DNA of 64,000 bases from Pseudorasbora parva. Taxonomy: Eukaryota; Chordata; Actinopteri; Cypriniformes; Gobionidae. The notes beneath the pieces were generated by a model. It had not been told where the DNA came from, ran no database searches, and worked only from the letters and a program-made list of their open reading frames with translations. Shown piece after piece: positions 32,309-44,541 of this stretch. A program made the translations under genes and the position numbers. Position 1 is the first letter of the stretch. Every line of letters starts with the position of its first letter. Location: positions 48,085,353-48,149,352 of the forward strand of contig NC_090177.1 of the NCBI RefSeq assembly GCF_024679245.1, in the 5' to 3' direction.

Positions 32309-33316
32309 TACACACTGGTTAAAAGCAGATAGCGTGGAGGGAAAAAGCGTGCGGTTCTTGACGCTTGTGGCGCCGCCCACTGCCCCAAAGGGTGAAGTTG
32401 CACCAGTTTTGTTATGTTTCTGTCTCTTTCTGCTGTGTCAGCCAGTGACCCGGAGAGTTCAGAGAACTGAACTGCGTTTGTTTTCATCGAGGTTGTCGAA
32501 ACCTGCGACCGGTTTGCCGAATGTGGTTTTTCCCACAAACTTTGATATTCAACGGACGAGTTGATTGACAGCAGTGGTCCCAAAGGCAAAGTTGTTCGGA
32601 TGGAGGTTTTCTGTCGTATGGTACGACTGTCTCGTGCGCGTGCTGTGAAAAAGCACGCGACATACGTTCGCCTATAGTCGCTCTCATGTTGTTGCTTTTT
32701 CATTTTAAAGCGCCACTAGGTGGCCATTCACCGCGTCCTTTCTCGCCTGACCCCAGACTGAGCCCGTGCACGGGTGTACCGGCTTGGGTGAAATTGTCTC
32801 GTTCCGTCCAAGAGCTATAGCCGTTCTAGCAGACCCCGCCTCGCCCAGCCCGTAGGTTTCGGCCTGCCGCCGCCAAGCTGAATCGAAATTCCCACTTTTT
32901 TTCCGATCTGGACGGACAGTCAGACTCCAGAGAATCTTTCTGCACTGGTTTGGGCCAGATCGGGCAAAAGACCTAGGACTAGTGTGCAAAAGTAGGTTTT
33001 TCACAAAATCCCAAATACCCGAAAATTTCGCCAGCGCAACCTTCGAATCCGAGGCATGCGTCTCGCTCGGCTCGAGCCAAGGATTCCGATGATATAAGAC
33101 ACTTGGTTCTGCGGCGTGCGGTTTGGGAGCTACGAGCCATTTCGTGCCGGGCCAATCGGGGGGCCAGCCTTGGTGATGTTGTAGAGCGAGTGGCTAGTAC
33201 CATCCCTCAAAGTTTCAGGTCTCTACGACGTAAGGCCTTTGCCAACCCTCCCCCCCTCACCGCTTCCCAGATGGGCGTCGCCTTTGCCGGCTCCCCTGTC
33301 GCTGCGTCATTGTGTC

Positions 33317-33504
33317 ATCGCTTCTCGGCCTTTTGGCTAAGATCAAGTGTAGTATCTGTTCTTATCAGTTTAATATCTGATACGTCCCCTATCCGGGGAC
33401 TGCATATTAAATTGATTTTTGGCACATGGAGCCGGAACCGGGGCTTGCTCCGTCCACTCCACGCATCGACCTGGTATTGCAGTGCCTCCAGGAACGGTGT
33501 GCTT
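33317..33504 (+). ncRNA. RNU2: U2 snRNA, copy 15
   Basis: Full length; the last T at -18 in the window; T4 tract. Confidence 0.97.
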
Positions 33505-33973
33505 CCCCTTTTTGGGGACTGCGAATTGTTGTGACTAATAGAAGAACCAACAACACCACTGGAATTTTGTCAGAGAATACAGAAATACGCAGGAAGCGCA
33601 TACAGAATGACGATGAGGTGACGCAACGATGACCGTGCCACAGAGAAAGCAGCAAGCTGCGGTCATATGAGCATAGGGAAAAAAGAAGAACAAAAGCGTC
33701 GGTTGCCGGCCGGCTGACTCATCACCGTCACAGCACGTTTTTTGATGTCCCTCTTATTTGAGAGTCTTTACCAACGAGCTGATGAGTCGAATCAGGGGTT
33801 TGTGTTGGATGGATTAGGGACACCTGATTCAAATCAAGGTCACGCACGCACGCACGCAGCAGTCAAGCAATGGAAGGTGCCCCGTCCTTCCTTTTCTTGG
33901 GGGAGGGGAAGGTCACCGTGTTTGAGGATGGCGAAGGGGGATAGGGGGCCTCTGCCTGGAGGCCAGGCAACTC

Positions 33974-34137
33974 ATACTTACCTGGCAGGGGAGACACCAT
34001 GATCAGGAAGGTGGTTCACCCAGGGCGAGGCTCGGCCATTGCACTCCGGTTGTGCTGACCCCTGCGAATTCCCCAAATGTGGGAATCTCGACTGCATAAT
34101 TTATGGTAGTGGGGGACTGCGTTCGCGCTCTCCCCTG
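33974..34137 (+). ncRNA. RNU1: U1 snRNA, copy 16
   Basis: 164 nt, A123 (last of the contiguous A123 run), (CACG)4, G at -27. Confidence 0.97.
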
Positions 34138-35145
34138 TACACACTGGTTAAAAGCAGATAGCGTGGAGGGAAAAAGCGTGCGGTTCTTGACGCTTGTGGC
34201 GCCGCCCACTGCCCCAAAGGGTGAAGTTGCACCAGTTTTGTTATGTTTCTGTCTCTTTCTGCTGTGTCAGCCAGTGACCCGGAGAGTTCAGAGAACTGAA
34301 CTGCGTTTGTTTTCATCGAGGTTGTCGAAACCTGCGACCGGTTTGCCGAATGTGGTTTTTCCCACAAACTTTGATATTCAACGGACGAGTTGATTGACAG
34401 CAGTGGTCCCAAAGGCAAAGTTGTTCGGATGGAGGTTTTCTGTCGTATGGTACGACTGTCTCGTGCGCGTGCTGTGAAAAAGCACGCGACATACGTTCGC
34501 CTATAGCCGCTCTCATGTTGTTGCTTTTTCATTTTAAAGCGCCACTAGGTGGCCATTCACCGCGTCCTTTCTCGCCTGACCCCAGACTGAGCCCGTGCAC
34601 GGGTGTACCGGCTTGGGTGAAATTGTCTCGTTCCGTCCAAGAGCTATAGCCGTTCTAGCAGACCCCGCCTCGCCCAGCCCGTAGGTTTCGGCCTGCCGCC
34701 GCCAAGCTGAATCGAAATTCCCACTTTTTTTCCGATCTGGACGGACAGTCAGACTCCAGAGAATCTTTCTGCACTGGTTTGGGCCAGATCGGGCAAAAGA
34801 CCTAGGACTAGTGTGCAAAAGTAGGTTTTTCACAAAATCCCAAATACCCGAAAATTTCGCCAGCGCAACCTTCGAATCCGAGGCATACGTCTCGCTCGGC
34901 TCGAGCCAAGGATTCCGATGATATAAGACACTTGGTTCTGCGGCGTGCGGTTTGGGAGCTACGAGCCATTTCGTGCCGGGCCCATCGGGGGGCCAGCCTT
35001 GGTGATGTTGTAGAGCGAGTGGCTAGTACCATCCCTCAAAGTTTCAGGTCTCTACGACGTAAGGCCTTTGCCAACCCTCCCCCCCTCACCGCTTCCCAGA
35101 TGGGCGTCGCCTTTGCCGGCTCCCCTGCCGCTGCGTCATTGTGTC

Positions 35146-35333
35146 ATCGCTTCTCGGCCTTTTGGCTAAGATCAAGTGTAGTATCTGTTCTTATCAGTTT
35201 AATATCTGATACGTCCCCTATCCGGGGACTGCATATTAAATTGATTTTTGGCACATGGAGCCGGAACCGGGGCTTGCTCCGTCCACTCCACGCATCGACC
35301 TGGTATTGCAGTGCCTCCAGGAACGGTGTGCTT
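35146..35333 (+). ncRNA. RNU2: U2 snRNA, copy 16
   Basis: Full length; C at -18, T4 tract. Upstream GCATGC is GCATAC in this unit only, in the possible SPH-like element. Confidence 0.97.
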
Positions 35334-35802
35334 CCCCTTTTTGGGGACTGCGAATTGTTGTGACTAATAGAAGAACCAACAACACCACTGGAATTTTGTC
35401 AGAGAATACAGAAATACGCAGGAAGCGCATACAGAATGACGATGAGGTGACGCAACGATGACCGTGCCACAGAGAAAGCAGCAAGCTGCGGTCATATGAG
35501 CATAGGGAAAAAAGAAGAACAAAAGCGTCGGTTGCCGGCCGGCTGACTCATCACCGTCACAGCACGTTTTTTGATGTCCCTCTTATTTGAGAGTCTTTAC
35601 CAACGAGCTGATGAGTCGAATCAGGGGTTTGTGTTGGATGGATTAGGGACACCTGATTCAAATCAAGGTCACGCACGCACGCACGCAGCAGTCAAGCAAT
35701 GGAAGGTGCCCCGTCCTTCCTTTTCTTGGGGGAGGGGAAGGTCACCGTGTTTGAGGATGGCGAAGGGGGATAGGGCGCCTCTGCCTGGAGGCCAGGCAAC
35801 TC

Positions 35803-35966
35803 ATACTTACCTGGCAGGGGAGACACCATGATCAGGAAGGTGGTTCACCCAGGGCGAGGCTCGGCCATTGCACTCCGGTTGTGCTGACCCCTGCGAATTC
35901 CCCAAATGTGGGAATCTCGACTGCGTAATTTATGGTAGTGGGGGACTGCGTTCGCGCTCTCCCCTG
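35803..35966 (+). ncRNA. RNU1: U1 snRNA, copy 17
   Basis: 164 nt, back to G123; (CACG)4, C at -27. Confidence 0.97.
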
Positions 35967-36974
35967 TACACACTGGTTAAAAGCAGATAGCGTGGAGGGA
36001 AAAAGCGTGCGGTTCTTGACGCTTGTGGCGCCGCCCACTGCCCCAAAGGGTGAAGTTGCACCAGTTTTGTTATGTTTCTGTCTCTTTCTGCTGTGTCAGC
36101 CAGTGACCCGGAGAGTTCAGAGAACTGAACTGCGTTTGTTTTCATCGAGGTTGTCGAAACCTGCGACCGGTTTGCCGAATGTGGTTTTTCCCACAAACTT
36201 TGATATTCAACGGACGAGTTGATTGACAGCAGTGGTCCCAAAGGCAAAGTTGTTCGGATGGAGGTTTTCTGTCGTATGGTACGACTGTCTCGTGCGCGTG
36301 CTGTGAAAAAGCACGCGACATACGTTCGCCTATAGCCGCTCTCATGTTGTTGCTTTTTCATTTTAAAGCGCCACTAGGTGGCCATTCACCGCGTCCTTTC
36401 TCGCCTGACCCCAGACTGAGCCCGTGCACGGGTGTACCGGCTTGGGTGAAATTGTCTCGTTCCGTCCAAGAGCTATAGCCGTTCTAGCAGACCCCGCCTC
36501 GCCCAGCCCGTAGGTTTCGGCCTGCCGCCGCCAAGCTGAATCGAAATTCCCACTTTTTTTCCGATCTGGACGGACAGTCAGACTCCAGAGAATCTTTCTG
36601 CACTGGTTTGGGCCAGATCGGGCAAAAGACCTAGGACTAGTGTGCAAAAGTAGGTTTTTCACAAAATCCCAAATACCCGAAAATTTCGCCAGCGCAACCT
36701 TCGAATCCGAGGCATGCGTCTCGCTCGGCTCGAGCCAAGGATTCCGATGATATAAGACACTTGGTTCTGCGGCGTGCGGTTTGGGAGCTACGAGCCATTT
36801 CGTGCCGGGCCCATCGGGGGGCCAGCCTTGGTGATGTTGTAGAGCGAGTGGCTAGTACCATCCCTCAAAGTTTCAGGTCTCTACGACGTAAGGCCTTTGC
36901 CAACCCTCCCCCCCTCACCGCTTCCCAGATGGGCGTCGCCTTTGCCGGCTCCCCTGCCGCTGCGTCATTGTGTC

Positions 36975-37162
36975 ATCGCTTCTCGGCCTTTTGGCTAAGA
37001 TCAAGTGTAGTATCTGTTCTTATCAGTTTAATATCTGATACGTCCCCTATCCGGGGACTGCATATTAAATTGATTTTTGGCACATGGAGCCGGAACCGGG
37101 GCTTGCTCCGTCCACTCCACGCATCGACCTGGTATTGCAGTGCCTCCAGGAACGGTGTGCTT
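36975..37162 (+). ncRNA. RNU2: U2 snRNA, copy 17
   Basis: Full length; C at -18, T4 tract. Confidence 0.97.
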
Positions 37163-37631
37163 CCCCTTTTTGGGGACTGCGAATTGTTGTGACTAATAGA
37201 AGAACCAACAACACCACTGGAATTTTGTCAGAGAATACAGAAATACGCAGGAAGCGCATACAGAATGACGATGAGGTGACGCAACGATGACCGTGCCACA
37301 GAGAAAGCAGCAAGCTGCGGTCATATGAGCATAGGGAAAAAAGAAGAACAAAAGCGTCGGTTGCCGGCCGGCTGACTCATCACCGTCACAGCACGTTTTT
37401 TGATGTCCCTCTTATTTGAGAGTCTTTACCAACGAGCTGATGAGTCGAATCAGGGGTTTGTGTTGGATGGATTAGGGACACCTGATTCAAATCAAGGTCA
37501 CGCACGCACGCACGCAGCAGTCAAGCAATGGAAGGTGCCCCGTCCTTCCTTTTCTTGGGGGAGGGGAAGGTCACCGTGTTTGAGGATGGCGAAGGGGGAT
37601 AGGGCGCCTCTGCCTGGAGGCCAGGCAACTC

Positions 37632-37795
37632 ATACTTACCTGGCAGGGGAGACACCATGATCAGGAAGGTGGTTCACCCAGGGCGAGGCTCGGCCATTGC
37701 ACTCCGGTTGTGCTGACCCCTGCGAATTCCCCAAATGTGGGAATCTCGACTGCGTAATTTATGGTAGTGGGGGACTGCGTTCGCGCTCTCCCCTG
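37632..37795 (+). ncRNA. RNU1: U1 snRNA, copy 18
   Basis: 164 nt, G123, (CACG)4, C at -27. Confidence 0.97.
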
Positions 37796-38803
37796 TACAC
37801 ACTGGTTAAAAGCAGATAGCGTGGAGGGAAAAAGCGTGCGGTTCTTGACGCTTGTGGCGCCGCCCACTGCCCCAAAGGGTGAAGTTGCACCAGTTTTGTT
37901 ATGTTTCTGTCTCTTTCTGCTGTGTCAGCCAGTGACCCGGAGAGTTCAGAGAACTGAACTGCGTTTGTTTTCATCGAGGTTGTCGAAACCTGCGACCGGT
38001 TTGCCGAATGTGGTTTTTCCCACAAACTTTGATATTCAACGGACGAGTTGATTGACAGCAGTGGTCCCAAAGGCAAAGTTGTTCGGATGGAGGTTTTCTG
38101 TCGTATGGTACGACTGTCTCGTGCGCGTGCTGTGAAAAAGCACGCGACATACGTTCGCCTATAGCCGCTCTCATGTTGTTGCTTTTTCATTTTAAAGCGC
38201 CACTAGGTGGCCATTCACCGCGTCCTTTCTCGCCTGACCCCAGACTGAGCCCGTGCACGGGTGTACCGGCTTGGGTGAAATTGTCTCGTTCCGTCCAAGA
38301 GCTATAGCCGTTCTAGCAGACCCCGCCTCGCCCAGCCCGTAGGTTTCGGCCTGCCGCCGCCAAGCTGAATCGAAATTCCCACTTTTTTTCCGATCTGGAC
38401 GGACAGTCAGACTCCAGAGAATCTTTCTGCACTGGTTTGGGCCAGATCGGGCAAAAGACCTAGGACTAGTGTGCAAAAGTAGGTTTTTCACAAAATCCCA
38501 AATACCCGAAAATTTCGCCAGCGCAACCTTCGAATCCGAGGCATGCGTCTCGCTCGGCTCGAGCCAAGGATTCCGATGATATAAGACACTTGGTTCTGCG
38601 GCGTGCGGTTTGGGAGCTACGAGCCATTTCGTGCCGGGCCCATCGGGGGGCCAGCCTTGGTGATGTTGTAGAGCGAGTGGCTAGTACCATCCCTCAAAGT
38701 TTCAGGTCTCTACGACGTAAGGCCTTTGCCAACCCTCCCCCCCTCACCGCTTCCCAGATGGGCGTCGCCTTTGCCGGCTCCCCTGCCGCTGCGTCATTGT
38801 GTC

Positions 38804-38991
38804 ATCGCTTCTCGGCCTTTTGGCTAAGATCAAGTGTAGTATCTGTTCTTATCAGTTTAATATCTGATACGTCCCCTATCCGGGGACTGCATATTAAATT
38901 GATTTTTGGCACATGGAGCCGGAACCGGGGCTTGCTCCGTCCACTCCACGCATCGACCTGGTATTGCAGTGCCTCCAGGAACGGTGTGCTT
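38804..38991 (+). ncRNA. RNU2: U2 snRNA, copy 18
   Basis: Full length; C at -18, T8 tract. Confidence 0.97.
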
Positions 38992-39464
38992 CCCCTTTTT
39001 GGGGACTGCGAATTGTTGTGACTAATAGAAGAACCAACAACACCACTGGAATTTTTTTTGTCAGAGAATACAGAAATACGCAGGAAGCGCATACAGAATG
39101 ACGATGAGGTGACGCAACGATGACCGTGCCACAGAGAAAGCAGCAAGCTGCGGTCATATGAGCATAGGGAAAAAAGAAGAACAAAAGCGTCGGTTGCCGG
39201 CCGGCTGACTCATCACCGTCACAGCACGTTTTTTGATGTCCCTCTTATTTGAGAGTCTTTACCAACGAGCTGATGAGTCGAATCAGGGGTTTGTGTTGGA
39301 TGGATTAGGGACACCTGATTCAAATCAAGGTCACGCACGCACGCACGCAGCAGTCAAGCAATGGAAGGTGCCCCGTCCTTCCTTTTCTTGGGGGAGGGGA
39401 AGGTCACCGTGTTTGAGGATGGCGAAGGGGGATAGGGCGCCTCTGCCTGGAGGCCAGGCAACTC

Positions 39465-39628
39465 ATACTTACCTGGCAGGGGAGACACCATGATCAGGAA
39501 GGTGGTTCACCCAGGGCGAGGCTCGGCCATTGCACTCCGGTTGTGCTGACCCCTGCGAATTCCCCAAATGTGGGAATCTCGACTGCGTAATTTATGGTAG
39601 TGGGGGACTGCGTTCGCGCTCTCCCCTG
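39465..39628 (+). ncRNA. RNU1: U1 snRNA, copy 19
   Basis: 164 nt, G123, (CACG)4, C at -27. Confidence 0.97.
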
Positions 39629-40636
39629 TACACACTGGTTAAAAGCAGATAGCGTGGAGGGAAAAAGCGTGCGGTTCTTGACGCTTGTGGCGCCGCCCAC
39701 TGCCCCAAAGGGTGAAGTTGCACCAGTTTTGTTATGTTTCTGTCTCTTTCTGCTGTGTCAGCCAGTGACCCGGAGAGTTCAGAGAACTGAACTGCGTTTG
39801 TTTTCATCGAGGTTGTCGAAACCTGCGACCGGTTTGCCGAATGTGGTTTTTCCCACAAACTTTGATATTCAACGGACGAGTTGATTGACAGCAGTGGTCC
39901 CAAAGGCAAAGTTGTTCGGATGGAGGTTTTCTGTCGTATGGTACGACTGTCTCGTGCGCGTGCTGTGAAAAAGCACGCGACATACGTTCGCCTATAGCCG
40001 CTCTCATGTTGTTGCTTTTTCATTTTAAAGCGCCACTAGGTGGCCATTCACCGCGTCCTTTCTCGCCTGACCCCAGACTGAGCCCGTGCACGGGTGTACC
40101 GGCTTGGGTGAAATTGTCTCGTTCCGTCCAAGAGCTATAGCCGTTCTAGCAGACCCCGCCTCGCCCAGCCCGTAGGTTTCGGCCTGCCGCCGCCAAGCTG
40201 AATCGAAATTCCCACTTTTTTTCCGATCTGGACGGACAGTCAGACTCCAGAGAATCTTTCTGCACTGGTTTGGGCCAGATCGGGCAAAAGACCTAGGACT
40301 AGTGTGCAAAAGTAGGTTTTTCACAAAATCCCAAATACCCGAAAATTTCGCCAGCGCAACCTTCGAATCCGAGGCATGCGTCTCGCTCGGCTCGAGCCAA
40401 GGATTCCGATGATATAAGACACTTGGTTCTGCGGCGTGCGGTTTGGGAGCTACGAGCCATTTCGTGCCGGGCCCATCGGGGGGCCAGCCTTGGTGATGTT
40501 GTAGAGCGAGTGGCTAGTACCATCCCTCAAAGTTTCAGGTCTCTACGACGTAAGGCCTTTGCCAACCCTCCCCCCCTCACCGCTTCCCAGATGGGCGTCG
40601 CCTTTGCCGGCTCCCCTGCCGCTGCGTCATTGTGTC

Positions 40637-40824
40637 ATCGCTTCTCGGCCTTTTGGCTAAGATCAAGTGTAGTATCTGTTCTTATCAGTTTAATATCTGA
40701 TACGTCCCCTATCCGGGGACTGCATATTAAATTGATTTTTGGCACATGGAGCCGGAACCGGGGCTTGCTCCGTCCACTCCACGCATCGACCTGGTATTGC
40801 AGTGCCTCCAGGAACGGTGTGCTT
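40637..40824 (+). ncRNA. RNU2: U2 snRNA, copy 19
   Basis: Full length; C at -18, T4 tract. Confidence 0.97.
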
Positions 40825-41293
40825 CCCCTTTTTGGGGACTGCGAATTGTTGTGACTAATAGAAGAACCAACAACACCACTGGAATTTTGTCAGAGAATAC
40901 AGAAATACGCAGGAAGCGCATACAGAATGACGATGAGGTGACGCAACGATGACCGTGCCACAGAGAAAGCAGCAAGCTGCGGTCATATGAGCATAGGGAA
41001 AAAAGAAGAACAAAAGCGTCGGTTGCCGGCCGGCTGACTCATCACCGTCACAGCACGTTTTTTGATGTCCCTCTTATTTGAGAGTCTTTACCAACGAGCT
41101 GATGAGTCGAATCAGGGGTTTGTGTTGGATGGATTAGGGACACCTGATTCAAATCAAGGTCACGCACGCACGCACGCAGCAGTCAAGCAATGGAAGGTGC
41201 CCCGTCCTTCCTTTTCTTGGGGGAGGGGAAGGTCACCGTGTTTGAGGATGGCGAAGGGGGATAGGGCGCCTCTGCCTGGAGGCCAGGCAACTC

Positions 41294-41457
41294 ATACTTA
41301 CCTGGCAGGGGAGACACCATGATCAGGAAGGTGGTTCACCCAGGGCGAGGCTCGGCCATTGCACTCCGGTTGTGCTGACCCCTGCGAATTCCCCAAATGT
41401 GGGAATCTCGACTGCGTAATTTATGGTAGTGGGGGACTGCGTTCGCGCTCTCCCCTG
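41294..41457 (+). ncRNA. RNU1: U1 snRNA, copy 20
   Basis: 164 nt, G123, (CACG)4, C at -27. Confidence 0.97.
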
Positions 41458-42465
41458 TACACACTGGTTAAAAGCAGATAGCGTGGAGGGAAAAAGCGTG
41501 CGGTTCTTGACGCTTGTGGCGCCGCCCACTGCCCCAAAGGGTGAAGTTGCACCAGTTTTGTTATGTTTCTGTCTCTTTCTGCTGTGTCAGCCAGTGACCC
41601 GGAGAGTTCAGAGAACTGAACTGCGTTTGTTTTCATCGAGGTTGTCGAAACCTGCGACCGGTTTGCCGAATGTGGTTTTTCCCACAAACTTTGATATTCA
41701 ACGGACGAGTTGATTGACAGCAGTGGTCCCAAAGGCAAAGTTGTTCGGATGGAGGTTTTCTGTCGTATGGTACGACTGTCTCGTGCGCGTGCTGTGAAAA
41801 AGCACGCGACATACGTTCGCCTATAGCCGCTCTCATGTTGTTGCTTTTTCATTTTAAAGCGCCACTAGGTGGCCATTCACCGCGTCCTTTCTCGCCTGAC
41901 CCCAGACTGAGCCCGTGCACGGGTGTACCGGCTTGGGTGAAATTGTCTCGTTCCGTCCAAGAGCTATAGCCGTTCTAGCAGACCCCGCCTCGCCCAGCCC
42001 GTAGGTTTCGGCCTGCCGCCGCCAAGCTGAATCGAAATTCCCACTTTTTTTCCGATCTGGACGGACAGTCAGACTCCAGAGAATCTTTCTGCACTGGTTT
42101 GGGCCAGATCGGGCAAAAGACCTAGGACTAGTGTGCAAAAGTAGGTTTTTCACAAAATCCCAAATACCCGAAAATTTCGCCAGCGCAACCTTCGAATCCG
42201 AGGCATGCGTCTCGCTCGGCTCGAGCCAAGGATTCCGATGATATAAGACACTTGGTTCTGCGGCGTGCGGTTTGGGAGCTACGAGCCATTTCGTGCCGGG
42301 CCCATCGGGGGGCCAGCCTTGGTGATGTTGTAGAGCGAGTGGCTAGTACCATCCCTCAAAGTTTCAGGTCTCTACGACGTAAGGCCTTTGCCAACCCTCC
42401 CCCCCTCACCGCTTCCCAGATGGGCGTCGCCTTTGCCGGCTCCCCTGCCGCTGCGTCATTGTGTC

Positions 42466-42653
42466 ATCGCTTCTCGGCCTTTTGGCTAAGATCAAGTGTA
42501 GTATCTGTTCTTATCAGTTTAATATCTGATACGTCCCCTATCCGGGGACTGCATATTAAATTGATTTTTGGCACATGGAGCCGGAACCGGGGCTTGCTCC
42601 GTCCACTCCACGCATCGACCTGGTATTGCAGTGCCTCCAGGAACGGTGTGCTT
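42466..42653 (+). ncRNA. RNU2: U2 snRNA, copy 20
   Basis: Full length; C at -18, T8 tract. Confidence 0.97.
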
Positions 42654-43126
42654 CCCCTTTTTGGGGACTGCGAATTGTTGTGACTAATAGAAGAACCAAC
42701 AACACCACTGGAATTTTTTTTGTCAGAGAATACAGAAATACGCAGGAAGCGCATACAGAATGACGATGAGGTGACGCAACGATGACCGTGCCACAGAGAA
42801 AGCAGCAAGCTGCGGTCATATGAGCATAGGGAAAAAAGAAGAACAAAAGCGTCGGTTGCCGGCCGGCTGACTCATCACCGTCACAGCACGTTTTTTGATG
42901 TCCCTCTTATTTGAGAGTCTTTACCAACGAGCTGATGAGTCGAATCAGGGGTTTGTGTTGGATGGATTAGGGACACCTGATTCAAATCAAGGTCACGCAC
43001 GCACGCACGCAGCAGTCAAGCAATGGAAGGTGCCCCGTCCTTCCTTTTCTTGGGGGAGGGGAAGGTCACCGTGTTTGAGGATGGCGAAGGGGGATAGGGC
43101 GCCTCTGCCTGGAGGCCAGGCAACTC

Positions 43127-43290
43127 ATACTTACCTGGCAGGGGAGACACCATGATCAGGAAGGTGGTTCACCCAGGGCGAGGCTCGGCCATTGCACTCC
43201 GGTTGTGCTGACCCCTGCGAATTCCCCAAATGTGGGAATCTCGACTGCGTAATTTATGGTAGTGGGGGACTGCGTTCGCGCTCTCCCCTG
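43127..43290 (+). ncRNA. RNU1: U1 snRNA, copy 21
   Basis: 164 nt, G123, (CACG)4, C at -27. Last U1 before element 2. Confidence 0.97.
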
Positions 43291-44298
43291 TACACACTGG
43301 TTAAAAGCAGATAGCGTGGAGGGAAAAAGCGTGCGGTTCTTGACGCTTGTGGCGCCGCCCACTGCCCCAAAGGGTGAAGTTGCACCAGTTTTGTTATGTT
43401 TCTGTCTCTTTCTGCTGTGTCAGCCAGTGACCCGGAGAGTTCAGAGAACTGAACTGCGTTTGTTTTCATCGAGGTTGTCGAAACCTGCGACCGGTTTGCC
43501 GAATGTGGTTTTTCCCACAAACTTTGATATTCAACGGACGAGTTGATTGACAGCAGTGGTCCCAAAGGCAAAGTTGTTCGGATGGAGGTTTTCTGTCGTA
43601 TGGTACGACTGTCTCGTGCGCGTGCTGTGAAAAAGCATGCGACATACGTTCGCCTATAGCCGCTCTCATGTTGTTGCTTTTTCATTTTAAAGCGCCACTA
43701 GGTGGCCATTCACCGCGTCCTTTCTCGCCTGACCCCAGACTGAGCCCGTGCACGGGTGTACCGGCTTGGGTGAAATTGTCTCGTTCCGTCCAAGAGCTAT
43801 AGCCGTTCTAGCAGACCCCGCCTCGCCCAGCCCGTAGGTTTCGGCCTGCCGCCGCCAAGCTGAATCGAAATTCCCACTTTTTTTCCGATCTGGACGGACA
43901 GTCAGACTCCAGAGAATCTTTCTGCACTGGTTTGGGCCAGATCGGGCAAAAGACCTAGGACTAGTGTGCAAAAGTAGGTTTTTCACAAAATCCCAAATAC
44001 CCGAAAATTTCGCCAGCGCAACCTTCGAATCCGAGGCATGCGTCTCGCTCGGCTCGAGCCAAGGATTCCGATGATATAAGACACTTGGTTCTGCGGCGTG
44101 CGGTTTGGGAGCTACGAGCCATTTCGTGCCGGGCCCATCGGGGGGCCAGCCTTGGTGATGTTGTAGAGCGAGTGGCTAGTACCATCCCTCAAAGTTTCAG
44201 GTCTCTACGACGTAAGGCCTTTGCCAACCCTCCCCCCCTCACCGCTTCCCAGATGGGCGTCGCCTTTGCCGGCTCCCCTGCCGCTGCGTCATTGTGTC

Positions 44299-44332
44299 AT
44301 CGCTTCTCGGCCTTTTGGCTAAGATCAAGTGT
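44299..44332 (+). pseudogene. RNU2: 5' stub of U2 interrupted by element 2
   Basis: U2 nt 1-34 (to AAGTGT), one base longer than the stub at element 1. PSE at 44239 intact, C at -18. The GTAGTA branch-point sequence is destroyed. Confidence 0.95.
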
Positions 44333-44541
44333 CTTGTCGAACGGTTGAGACTGCGATCGCCTCTTTAAGGTTTCCTGGCTCGAGAGCTTCTGGTGTCCCG
44401 AGCCGTACAACTTTTTAGAGGGAGAGTGACCCTGCTGGTTTTACAGGTTAGCAGTTTTAAGGTAAGACTTTTATTCTTTTATCTATTTATTGTATTTATT
44501 GTTCTTTTATGTTTTTTTTTTAGGCTGTCGGTGCCTCCACC
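44333..44541 (+). other. 5' UTR of element 2
   Basis: 209 bp. Shares the block around GCGATCGC (44341-44364) with element 1, then diverges. Confidence 0.75.
44462..44523 (+). other. candidate 5'-UTR intron of element 2
   Basis: TTAAG|GTAAGA at 44462 and a T-rich run ending TTTTAG at 44523, 18 bp before the ORF1 ATG. Predicted length 62 nt, short even for fish introns. The position matches that in element 1 although the inner sequence differs. Confidence 0.3.

Larger units (their letters stand above)
24192..44332 (+). repeat. U2-U1 snRNA tandem array, segment 2
   Basis: Eleven U1 genes and ten full U2 genes between two split U2 genes; unit length 1,829-1,834 bp. The spacers hold the same items as in the first unit. 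The downstream-of-U1 spacer here reads CAGTTTTG and GAACTGAACTGCG in the units compared. Five neighbouring units (U2 at 25988-33317) share GGCCAATCGG for GGCCCATCGG upstream of U2, and three (after U1 at 28482-32145) share TATAGTCGC for TATAGCCGC. Confidence 0.97.
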
